From Acidobacteriota bacterium (GTDB lineage Bacteria > Acidobacteriota > Terriglobia > Terriglobales > Acidobacteriaceae): a stretch of DNA of 7,485 nt. Positions 1 to 5,675 of this stretch are shown piece after piece. The notes beneath the pieces were generated by a model. That model was not told the origin of the DNA. It was given only the letters and a program-made list of their open reading frames with translations, and ran no database searches. The position numbers and the translations under genes are program-made. Each line of letters starts with the position of its first letter. Within the stretch, counting starts at the first letter, position 1. Where the stretch lies: contig JAJYBW010000167.1 in the NCBI GenBank assembly GCA_021778815.1, positions 1 to 7,485 of the forward strand, given 5' to 3'.

Positions 1-301
1 AGAGACGCTGCCAGTACGCCGCATCTTTCGCCAATTGCTTGCGGCCACTCTTGGTAATGGCGTAGTACTTTGCCTTGCGATTATTTTCCGAAATTCCCCA
101 CTCAGCGGAAATCCATCCCCGCTGCTGCAGCCGCACCAGCGAGGCATAGATGGTGCCCTGATTCAGCAGAATCTCATCGCCGCTCACCTGCTCAATGCGG
201 CGAGCGATGCCGTACCCATGCAGCGTTCCCAGCGTCGCCAGCGTCTGCAACACCATCAAATCCAGCGTTCCCTGCAGCAAATCCAGTTTCACTTCGCCCA
301 T
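1..301 (-). CDS. PadR family transcriptional regulator (C-terminus cut by window edge)
   Basis: An open frame starts at the ATG complementary to 299-301 and runs off the left edge after 100 codons. The protein begins MGEVKLDLLQGTLDLMVLQT and has the PadR winged-helix order: helix 1 (about residues 6-24), HGYGIARRI (28-36), the recognition-helix region LNQGTIYASLVRLQQRGW (46-63), and the wing NRKAKYYAITKSGRKQL (74-90). These match short PadR proteins of roughly 105-115 residues, so probably only the last turns of the dimerisation helix are missing. AGGAG at 309-313 lies 7 bases before the ATG and fixes the start. PadR proteins are dimeric DNA-binding repressors. In acidobacteria this short type often precedes MacB-like ABC permease genes, but any such target lies outside the window. 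It is 129 bases downstream of the phosphoesterase gene in the same direction. The family call is secure; the ligand and targets are unknown. Confidence 0.93.
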   Translation of the reverse strand, partial: MGEVKLDLLQGTLDLMVLQTLATLGTLHGYGIARRIEQVSGDEILLNQGTIYASLVRLQQRGWISAEWGISENNRKAKYYAITKSGRKQLAKDAAYWQRL

Positions 302-312
302 AGCGCCACTCC

Positions 313-354
313 TGTGTGGATGCCACACAAGTATGGCACACGATGATGTGGCAT
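313..354 (-). promoter_or_regulatory. Candidate operator of the padR gene (nested inverted repeats)
   Basis: Just upstream of the padR Shine-Dalgarno sequence lie two overlapping inverted repeats. The first is TGTGTGG-ATG-CCACACA (313-329), with perfect 7-base arms. The second pairs ATGCCACA (320-327) with TGTGGCAT (347-354), with perfect 8-base arms 19 bases apart. A related TATGGCACA sits between them. PadR-family repressors commonly bind dyads in their own leaders, so autoregulation is a reasonable inference. No strong -35/-10 pair was recognised around the dyads. Confidence 0.4.
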
Positions 355-361
355 GACCACA

Positions 362-381
362 GGAAAAAGCAAATGCTTTCC
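362..381 (-). terminator. Weak possible terminator downstream of the phosphoesterase gene
   Basis: Read on the minus strand this is GGAAAGC-ATTT-GCTTTTTCC: a short AAAGC/GCTTT stem with a 4-base loop that runs into a T run of five. The stem is short and AT-rich. A second small dyad (ATCGCC 393-398 with GGCGAT 407-412) lies closer to the stop codon. Either could end the phosphoesterase transcript before padR, but the evidence is thin. Confidence 0.2.
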
Positions 382-430
382 CAGCGAGATAAATCGCCCC
401 GACTCCGGCGATCGCGCATCATTATCTTGC

Positions 431-2374
431 TTATTTTTGAATGAAGAATTCGTTCATCAAAGGTGCGCTGGCCGCGGCACCAGGAGGATTCGACAGCCCC
501 AGCAACTCCATCTCTGTGCGCAACACGCTCTGATGCTGATACACCGTGTTGGAACTCTGCTTGTATCCCGCCTGCACCACCGGCCCCCAAAGCACACACG
601 CAACGTGACCGCCCCCGTGGGTCGCATCGCTGGTGGCAGCTTCATCAAAATCCACGATCAGGACCCCATCTCCGCCCGGCTCAAACGCGGAGTTCGTTGA
701 CAGCGGACCAATCACCTTCGACTGCAACCACGTATCTGCCTGCTGCGACGTTCCGTTATGCGCGTCATCATTCACGTCCGGAACAATATAGGAATATTCC
801 GGTAGCGTCCCGTTCGCCAGATCGGTAGCAAATTGCGTGAACGGCCACATGTGCGCCTTCGCCACCGTCGAATCGTCGGCAATATCCGACAGCATCGCGA
901 AGGGATCGTGCCGAATCAGATACGCTCCCGTATTGCCGCCTACATACCCCTGCGTAATTCCCTCGGCATAGATCCGGAACGATACTCCCGCCGACAACAT
1001 GCGTCGCGCAATGTTATCCACGTTCCACACCGTGGTCGAGTTGTCGTTGTTGGTCAGGATCTGTCCCGTCGTCAGCATAAAGTAGTTGCCAATCGAAGGA
1101 TGCGTGTTCCCGTAATAGTTTGTCGCCAGCGCCCCGTTGCTGATCAGATTATTCAGGTTCGGCCACTCCGTAGTCTGCCCCACCACACTGGAGTAGCTGC
1201 GGTTTTCTTCCATCACCAAAATCACATGCTGGCTATGCGGCGTCTGCGTCTGTACTGAGATCGTTGCCGTGCCCGTCTTGCTGGTATCTTCCGTACTCGT
1301 GGCCGTCACGGTAACGGAACCGGTCGATGCCGACGCCGTAAAGAGTCCGGTCGAATCGATCGTCCCGCCGCTCGCCGTCCACGTCACCGTCGAGCTGAAA
1401 CTTCCCGTCCCGTGAACCGTCGCCGTGCATTGCGAAGTTGCATTGGTCGCAATTGTCGATGGACTGCAGACCACTCCGACGGAAGAAATCGTCGGCGGCG
1501 CAGCCTTCACCGTGATCGTCGCTGATCCCAATTTGCTCGTATCCTGCGTGCTGGTCGCGGTCACCGTCACCGTTCCCGCCGAACCCGGTGCCGTCAACAA
1601 TCCACTGCCACTAATCGTGCCGCCGCTCGCCGTCCACTTTACCGTCGAGCTATAACTTCCCGTCCCCTGCACCGTTGCACTGCATTGCGAAGTCGCGCTA
1701 GGCGCTACCGTCGAAGGATTGCAACTCACTGTCACCGAGGAAATCGTCGGCGGAGTCGTTTGCGTCGCCACCGTGATCTTCGCAGTTCCCGACTTGGTCG
1801 AGTCCTCCGTGCTGGTCGCGGTCACCGTCACCGTTCCCGCCGAACCCGGTGCGGTCAACATTCCACTGCCACTAATCGTGCCGCCGCTCGCCGTCCACTT
1901 TACCGTCGAGCTATAACTTCCCGTCCCATTCACGGTTGCACTGCATTGCGACGTCGCGCTGGGAGCCACCGTCGAAGGATTGCAACTCACCGTCACCGAA
2001 GAAATTGTTGGCGAAGTCGTTTGCGCCGCCACCGTCACCGTCGCTGTGCCGGACTTGCTGGGGTCTTCGCCGCTGATCGCGGTCACCATCACGGTGGCAG
2101 CCGAACTCGGTGCCGTCAGCATTCCGCTTGCGTTAATAGTCCCACCGCTCGCCTTCCACGTCACCGTCGAGCTATAACTTCCCGTCCCATCCACGGTTGC
2201 GCTGCACTGCGAAGTGCCTCCCGTAGTGACAGAAGAAGGTGCGCACACCACCGCAACAGAAGAGATCGTCGGCTGGGTGGGCGGAGTTGTACCCCCCACC
2301 GAGCCGCCGCCACAACCCGCGATCAGCAGCCCTGGCAACGCCGCCGCTATCAACCATCCCAGGCGCCCCTTCAA
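431..2374 (-). CDS. Lipoprotein with four Ig-like repeats and a C-terminal phosphoesterase domain
   Basis: From the TTG at 2374 the product is 647 residues. It opens MKGRLGWLIAAALPGLLIAG then Cys21, a lipobox signal peptide; Gly at +2 fits outer-membrane sorting. Residues about 35-375 are four Ig-like/BIG-type repeats of 85-87 residues, each with a C-x12-C pair (44/57, 131/144, 218/231, 303/316). Residues about 381-629 form an alkaline-phosphatase-superfamily phosphoesterase of the phospholipase C/acid phosphatase type (PF04185-like). It shows HVILVMEENRS (EEN 389-391), NTHPSIGNY (423-431), VPDVNDDAH (531-539), DFDE (575-578) and HGGGH (586-590); the acidic, Asn and His residues are the likely metal-site and catalytic ones. 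The substrate, a phosphomonoester or phosphodiester, cannot be told. The frame also opens at an ATG at 2452, which would add 26 residues before the charged n-region. I prefer the TTG because it gives a normal lipoprotein signal, although its Shine-Dalgarno sequence (GGGG, 8 bases away) is only fair. Confidence 0.88.
   Translation of the reverse strand: MKGRLGWLIAAALPGLLIAGCGGGSVGGTTPPTQPTISSVAVVCAPSSVTTGGTSQCSATVDGTGSYSSTVTWKASGGTINASGMLTAPSSAATVMVTAISGEDPSKSGTATVTVAAQTTSPTISSVTVSCNPSTVAPSATSQCSATVNGTGSYSSTVKWTASGGTISGSGMLTAPGSAGTVTVTATSTEDSTKSGTAKITVATQTTPPTISSVTVSCNPSTVAPSATSQCSATVQGTGSYSSTVKWTASGGTISGSGLLTAPGSAGTVTVTATSTQDTSKLGSATITVKAAPPTISSVGVVCSPSTIATNATSQCTATVHGTGSFSSTVTWTASGGTIDSTGLFTASASTGSVTVTATSTEDTSKTGTATISVQTQTPHSQHVILVMEENRSYSSVVGQTTEWPNLNNLISNGALATNYYGNTHPSIGNYFMLTTGQILTNNDNSTTVWNVDNIARRMLSAGVSFRIYAEGITQGYVGGNTGAYLIRHDPFAMLSDIADDSTVAKAHMWPFTQFATDLANGTLPEYSYIVPDVNDDAHNGTSQQADTWLQSKVIGPLSTNSAFEPGGDGVLIVDFDEAATSDATHGGGHVACVLWGPVVQAGYKQSSNTVYQHQSVLRTEMELLGLSNPPGAAASAPLMNEFFIQK
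1250..2272 (-). repeat. Four tandem Ig-like coding repeats (period 261, 261, 255 bases)
   Basis: Within the phosphoesterase gene the same block recurs four times. This is easily seen from the repeated GAAATCGTCGG-like junctions near 1482, 1737, 1998 and 2259 on the plus strand, spaced 255, 261 and 261 bases. The two middle units are nearly identical in DNA: 1548-1666 matches 1809-1927 at 117 of 119 positions. The outer units are more diverged. This points to recent duplication or conversion between units 2 and 3. The repeats probably form a rigid stalk holding the phosphoesterase domain away from the membrane. Confidence 0.9.
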
Positions 2375-2484
2375 TCCCTTGTCCCCACAGTCATCTTGCG
2401 CACCGCCGTTCCAGAATGAGAAACCGGCAAGCACACCCTTCCCACACCGCATACCTGTATCCGATGCGTCCCCGCGCCCCCGCG

Positions 2485-2513
2485 TCTATATCGGGTCCTC
2501 AAAAAATACTCCA
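2485..2513 (-). promoter_or_regulatory. Weak possible promoter for the phosphoesterase gene
   Basis: In the spacer between the divergent phosphoesterase and dehydrogenase genes, the minus strand carries TGGAGT, 17 bases, then TATAGA (-10 at 2485-2490). The -10 matches consensus at 4 of 6 positions and the -35 at only 3 of 6. It is placed sensibly for either start (2452 or 2374). The same spacer also contains two CTTAAG palindromes (2529-2534 and 2537-2542). Nothing else was recognised there. Confidence 0.2.
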
Positions 2514-2569
2514 GCGTCTGACCCCTTGCTTAAGCCCTTAAGAAGCACAAACCCGGCTATCCTACATCC

Positions 2570-3247
2570 ATGAGCCCCGACCCCGCCCACCTCAACGTCA
2601 TCATCACCGGCGCCACCGGCATGGTCGGCGAAGGCGTCCTGCTCACCTGCCTCGAACACCCCGCAATTGCGAGCGTTCTCCTCGTCAGCCGCAAGCCATA
2701 CGGCCTGCAGCACCCAAAGTTGAAAGAATGCATCCTTCCAGATTTTATGCACCTGGACAATATCCGCGATCAGCTGAACGGCTACGACGCCTGCTTCTTC
2801 TGCGCCGGCATCAGCTCCGCTGGCATCAGCGAAGCCGACTACACCCACATCACCTACGACATCACCTTGCATTTTGCCGAGGTGCTCGCCGGCCTCAATC
2901 CGAACATGGTCTTCTGCTACGTCTCCGGCGCGCTCACAGACAGCACAGAAAAAGGAAGGATCATGTGGGCGCGCGTCAAAGGAAGAACTGAAAACGCCCT
3001 CACCCGTCTCGGCTTCCGAGGCGTCTACAATTTCCGCCCCGGATTTATGCGCGCTACTCCCGGCCAGCGAAATATCAAGTCCTATTACAACCTCATTGGA
3101 TGGGCCTATCCACTGCTTCACACCCTGCTGCCAAACCAGGTCAGCACCCTCCACGATGTCGGCATTGCCATGATCCGCTGCGTGCAGCAAGGCTATCCAA
3201 AACAAATTCTGGAAATCAAGGACATCAACGCCCTCGCCAAATCCTAG
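2570..3247 (+). CDS. Atypical SDR, NAD-dependent epimerase/dehydratase family protein
   Basis: A 225-residue soluble Rossmann-fold protein. Strand 1 and the dinucleotide loop are NVIITGATGMVGEG (residues 9-22), the TGxxGxxG form of extended and atypical SDRs. Further landmarks are CAGIS (78-82), the strand ending YVSG (117-120), MWARVKGRTENAL (132-144) and FRPGFMRAT (155-163). The position of the usual YxxxK catalytic pair reads W-x3-K (Trp133, Lys137), so the tyrosine is missing. The length fits the short TIP30/HTATIP2-like or NmrA-like group, whose bacterial members are mostly uncharacterised, so NAD(P) binding is likely but the reaction is unknown. There is no Shine-Dalgarno sequence before the ATG. 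A TATCCT hexamer at 2558-2563 sits where a -10 would give a transcript starting at or next to the ATG. The gene is divergent from the lipoprotein gene, and its stop overlaps that of the convergent lipid kinase gene. Confidence 0.88.
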   Translation: MSPDPAHLNVIITGATGMVGEGVLLTCLEHPAIASVLLVSRKPYGLQHPKLKECILPDFMHLDNIRDQLNGYDACFFCAGISSAGISEADYTHITYDITLHFAEVLAGLNPNMVFCYVSGALTDSTEKGRIMWARVKGRTENALTRLGFRGVYNFRPGFMRATPGQRNIKSYYNLIGWAYPLLHTLLPNQVSTLHDVGIAMIRCVQQGYPKQILEIKDINALAKS

Positions 3248-4191
3248 ACGCCCTTCGTCGGAATCAGCACGGTCAGCGCGTCCGGCACCACTTCCATCCG
3301 CACCGGCAGCGTGCCCAGCCATTCACCATCCGCCTCCACAAATAATTCTTCCGTCGAGCCTTCCAGTCCGTAGCACTCCACGGATTCGCATTCCACCAAT
3401 TGAATCGGCGCAACGTATTTGTGACGTCCTAACAACACCGCGATCATAAATCGCAGATATCGCACCCGGCTCCGCGTCGTCAGCGCAATCACGTGCAACT
3501 TGGGATTCGTAATCGCAGCTCCCGGAGCAAGGTCGTGCAGCACACCGCCGAAATTCCGAATGCGCACCGCCAGAATCTGCGACGCCACTTCCACCCGCGG
3601 CGGTGCGTCGCCGCTCTCTTTGAAGCATGCCGCAAACATCGGATATCTGTGCGTCATCCACAGGCGGAACGCCTCCACCACATACAGCGCATATCCGAAT
3701 CGCTGTTTCAGCTTCGGATTCAGCCGCCCCATAAACAGCGCGTCCGCCCCCACACCCGCCGCCACAATAAAGTATCGCGAGCGCGTCACACCCTCTCTGT
3801 CCTGATAGCAAACCCGGCCCACCGAAACCCGCGTTGGCGTTGCCGCCAGCAGCTTCTTCACCGCTTCGATCGGTGCCCCTGGCAGCCCCAAATCAGCCGC
3901 CAGCGCATTCGCGGTTCCCATCGGAACCACACCCAGCGCCGCCGATCCGCCGACCAACGGCTGCATTGCTTCGTGTGCCGTTCCATCGCCGCCGCAGGCC
4001 AGGATGGTGTCATACCCTTCTTCCATCGCCGCGTGCGCCTGCCTTCCCGCGCTGGCTGGCGATTCGGTCGCGATCACTTTCACTTCCACGCCCGCCTCGC
4101 GAAGGACCGACACTACCTCCGCAATCACTGCGGCTCGCCGCTTCGGACGTTGTCCGGAAGCCGGGTTATAAATCAGCGCAACACGACGCAT
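3244..4191 (-). CDS. Diacylglycerol kinase family lipid kinase (YegS/BmrU-like)
   Basis: From the ATG at 4191 the product has 315 residues, normal for bacterial DagK-catalytic-domain lipid kinases. It begins MRRVALIYNPASGQ, the N-terminal phosphate-binding strand and loop. It continues with CGGDGT (66-71), the nucleotide-binding GGDGT signature; VPMGTANALA (89-98); AAGVGAD (144-150), which opens the second beta-rich domain; and VEADGEWLG (285-293), the C-terminal DGE motif. Such enzymes phosphorylate diacylglycerol, phosphatidylglycerol or sphingoid-type lipids at the membrane using ATP and Mg2+. The lipid cannot be read from the sequence. An in-frame GTG at 4203 would add MADW, but AGGTGG lies 8 bases before the ATG and the shorter start matches the family's N-terminus. 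The gene is convergent with the dehydrogenase gene (4-base overlap) and divergent from gcdH. A plausible promoter lies at 4236-4264. Confidence 0.93.
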   Translation of the reverse strand: MRRVALIYNPASGQRPKRRAAVIAEVVSVLREAGVEVKVIATESPASAGRQAHAAMEEGYDTILACGGDGTAHEAMQPLVGGSAALGVVPMGTANALAADLGLPGAPIEAVKKLLAATPTRVSVGRVCYQDREGVTRSRYFIVAAGVGADALFMGRLNPKLKQRFGYALYVVEAFRLWMTHRYPMFAACFKESGDAPPRVEVASQILAVRIRNFGGVLHDLAPGAAITNPKLHVIALTTRSRVRYLRFMIAVLLGRHKYVAPIQLVECESVECYGLEGSTEELFVEADGEWLGTLPVRMEVVPDALTVLIPTKGV

Positions 4192-4235
4192 CCAATCCGC
4201 CACCTAAGTCCAGCCCGCAACCCGCGAGCGTTCGA

Positions 4236-4264
4236 ATCATTCTTACACGCACGCTGCCCGCCAA
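4236..4264 (-). promoter_or_regulatory. Candidate sigma70-type promoter of the lipid kinase gene
   Basis: On the minus strand TTGGCG (4259-4264) and AATGAT (4236-4241) are separated by exactly 17 bases; each matches consensus at 4 of 6 positions. It lies about 45 bases before the preferred ATG at 4191. Immediately upstream are two direct copies of GTTCAC (4277-4282 and 4266-4271, plus-strand GTGAAC), 11 bases apart. That is one helical turn, a spacing typical of tandem activator half-sites. The 183-base spacer showed no other clear signal for either gene. Confidence 0.35.
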
Positions 4265-4386
4265 TGTGAACAGCCCGTGAACGCTGCGGCCATCCCCTCC
4301 AATGCAACTGCCCGGACCATCGCTGCGCCAATCGCCGGTCTCTGCTAGCCTAAAGTGTTTGCAGGTTTATCCATGGAGAACACGGT

Positions 4387-5565
4387 ATGGCTTTCAAATT
4401 TAAAGGTGTCGACTTTATCGGCTTCGACACGTTGCTCAGCGAAGACGAGCGCCTGGTCCGCGAAACTTCCCGCCAATTTATTGAAGATAACCTCATCCCC
4501 ATCATTGAGGAATGCAATCGCGAAGGCCGCTTTCCTAAAGAATTAATCCGTCCAATGGGTGAACTTGGTTTTTACGGCGCCACCATCCAGGGCTACGGTT
4601 GTGCCGGCATGAACAATGTCGAGTATGGTCTGGTCATGCAGGAGACAGAGCGCGGCGACTCCGGCGTCCGCAGCTTCGTCAGCGTGCAGTCCGCCCTGTG
4701 CATGTACCCCATCCACGCCTTCGGTTCCGACGAGCAGAAGAATGAATGGCTCCCGCAAATGGCCACGGGCGAAAAACTCGGCTGCTTCGGTCTTACCGAG
4801 CCCGACTTCGGTTCCAACCCCGGCGGCATGCGTACCCGCGCCAAAAAAGATGGCGGCGACTACATCCTGAACGGCGAAAAAATGTGGATCACCAGCGGAA
4901 CCCTGGCCGATGTCGCCATCATCTGGGCCAAGGTCGACGACGAAGACGGTCGCGTCCGCGGATTTCTGGTCGACACCAAACTCCCCGGCTTCAGCGCCTA
5001 CGACGTCCACGGAAAATGGTCTCTGCGCGCCTCCGTCACCTCCGGCCTCTCCATGCAGGATGTCCGTGTGCCCGCGTCGGCGCTCCTGCCCGGCAGCGGC
5101 GGCCTGAAATCTCCGCTCATGTGTTTGAACCAGGCTCGCTACGGCATCAGCTGGGGCGCGCTCGGCGCTGCCATGTCCTGCTACGACACCGCGCTGCAAT
5201 ACTCCCTGCTGCGCAAGCAGTTCCGCGATCAACCCATCGCCAGCCATCAAATGATCCAGGAAGAACTCGCCTGGATGATCAGCGAAATCACCAAGGGCCA
5301 GCTACTTTCACTCCAGGTCGGCCGCTTGAAAGATGCCGGCACCGTAAGCCACGAACACATCTCCATGGCCAAGCGCAACAACGTATGGATGGCCCTCGAG
5401 TGCGCGCGCAAATCCCGCGACATCCTCGGAGCCAACGGCATCACCGACGACTACCCCGTCATGCGCCACATGATGAATCTGGAGTCTGTGAAAACCTACG
5501 AGGGCACCCACAACATGCACACCCTCATCATCGGCCAAAGCGTGACTGGCATTCCAGCTTATTAG
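4387..5565 (+). CDS. gcdH: Glutaryl-CoA dehydrogenase (acyl-CoA dehydrogenase family)
   Basis: A 392-residue FAD enzyme that oxidises and decarboxylates glutaryl-CoA to crotonyl-CoA in lysine, tryptophan and aromatic breakdown, passing electrons to ETF. All three acyl-CoA dehydrogenase domains are present. FAD/substrate motif 1 is FGLTEPDFGSNPGG (134-147), with GSN where many family members have GSD, followed by MWITSGTLADVAIIWAK (166-182). The C-terminal helical domain has ARYGISWGALGA (250-261) and LGANGITDDYPVMRHMMNLE (347-366). The glutaryl-specific features are ETERGDSGVRSFVSVQS (86-102), whose Arg95 corresponds to the carboxylate-binding Arg94 of the human enzyme, and TYEGTHNMH (370-378), where Glu372 is the catalytic base preceded by Tyr371. 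Close resemblance to the mitochondrial enzyme runs through the whole length. GGAG at 4375-4378 lies 8 bases before the ATG and supports this start. No companion ETF, enoyl-CoA hydratase or CoA-transferase gene is adjacent, so it appears to be transcribed alone. Confidence 0.92.
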   Translation: MAFKFKGVDFIGFDTLLSEDERLVRETSRQFIEDNLIPIIEECNREGRFPKELIRPMGELGFYGATIQGYGCAGMNNVEYGLVMQETERGDSGVRSFVSVQSALCMYPIHAFGSDEQKNEWLPQMATGEKLGCFGLTEPDFGSNPGGMRTRAKKDGGDYILNGEKMWITSGTLADVAIIWAKVDDEDGRVRGFLVDTKLPGFSAYDVHGKWSLRASVTSGLSMQDVRVPASALLPGSGGLKSPLMCLNQARYGISWGALGAAMSCYDTALQYSLLRKQFRDQPIASHQMIQEELAWMISEITKGQLLSLQVGRLKDAGTVSHEHISMAKRNNVWMALECARKSRDILGANGITDDYPVMRHMMNLESVKTYEGTHNMHTLIIGQSVTGIPAY

Positions 5566-5582
5566 CGCGAGTAGAAGGAGTT

Positions 5583-5675
5583 GTCATCCCGAGCGAAGTC
5601 GAGGGACCAGCTTTTTTGAACCACACGAAAATCGGGTGCCCCATCCTAGCCGCGTTCTTTGCGGCTAGGGTGGGA
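5583..5675. repeat. Probable dispersed intergenic repeat element with a long hairpin
   Basis: The gap between the converging gcdH and aspS genes is almost filled by one element. It begins GTCATCCCGAGCGAAGTCGA (5583-5602), continues with a T run (5612-5617) and GGGTGCCCC, and ends in a near-perfect hairpin at 5640-5674. From memory, sequences opening GTCATCC(C/T)GAGCGAAG and ending in this kind of hairpin recur between genes in many acidobacterial genomes. Only one copy is present here, so its dispersal cannot be shown from the window. No coding potential is evident. Confidence 0.5.
5640..5674. terminator. Strong hairpin between convergent genes, possible bidirectional terminator
   Basis: A 14-base stem pairs 5640-5653 with 5661-5674, with a single G-T wobble and the 7-base loop GTTCTTT (5654-5660). 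It starts one base beyond the aspS stop codon and lies about 75 bases past the gcdH stop. There is no T run directly after the stem in either direction, so it is not a textbook intrinsic terminator. It could still block read-through or stabilise 3' ends. On the plus strand a T run at 5612-5617 follows a weak upstream stem and may help end gcdH. Confidence 0.45.

Noticed and set aside
192..599. Minus-strand frame of 135 codons bridging padR and the phosphoesterase gene
   Set aside because: It overlaps both real genes in another frame; the 302-430 spacer fits regulatory DNA better.
1250..2272. CRISPR or satellite-like array
   Set aside because: The 255-261-base periodicity keeps one reading frame and encodes Ig-like domains; there are no short repeats separated by unique spacers.
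1685..2419. Arg-rich plus-strand frame of 244 codons and two similar 65-codon plus-strand frames (1719-1916, 1980-2177)
   Set aside because: They lie antisense to the Ig-like repeats; their mutual similarity only reflects the DNA repeats.
2486..3322. Long minus-strand open frame (278 codons) opposite the SDR gene
   Set aside because: It is antisense to a clear Rossmann-fold gene, its product resembles no family I know, and the openness follows from the GC-rich third positions of the real gene.
3493..4269. Plus-strand frame of 258 codons opposite the lipid kinase gene
   Set aside because: It is antisense to a gene with all DagK motifs, and its product is Arg/His-rich with no recognisable domain.
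4543..5250. Minus-strand open frame of 235 codons opposite gcdH, and a plus-strand frame at 4746-5702 overlapping it
   Set aside because: Both are shadows of gcdH; the second product is rich in Arg, His and Pro, typical of a wrong frame.
5583..5675. tRNA or structured small RNA gene in the gcdH-aspS gap
   Set aside because: The single long hairpin has no cloverleaf arms or T-loop, and no promoter was seen; an intergenic repeat or terminator explains it better.
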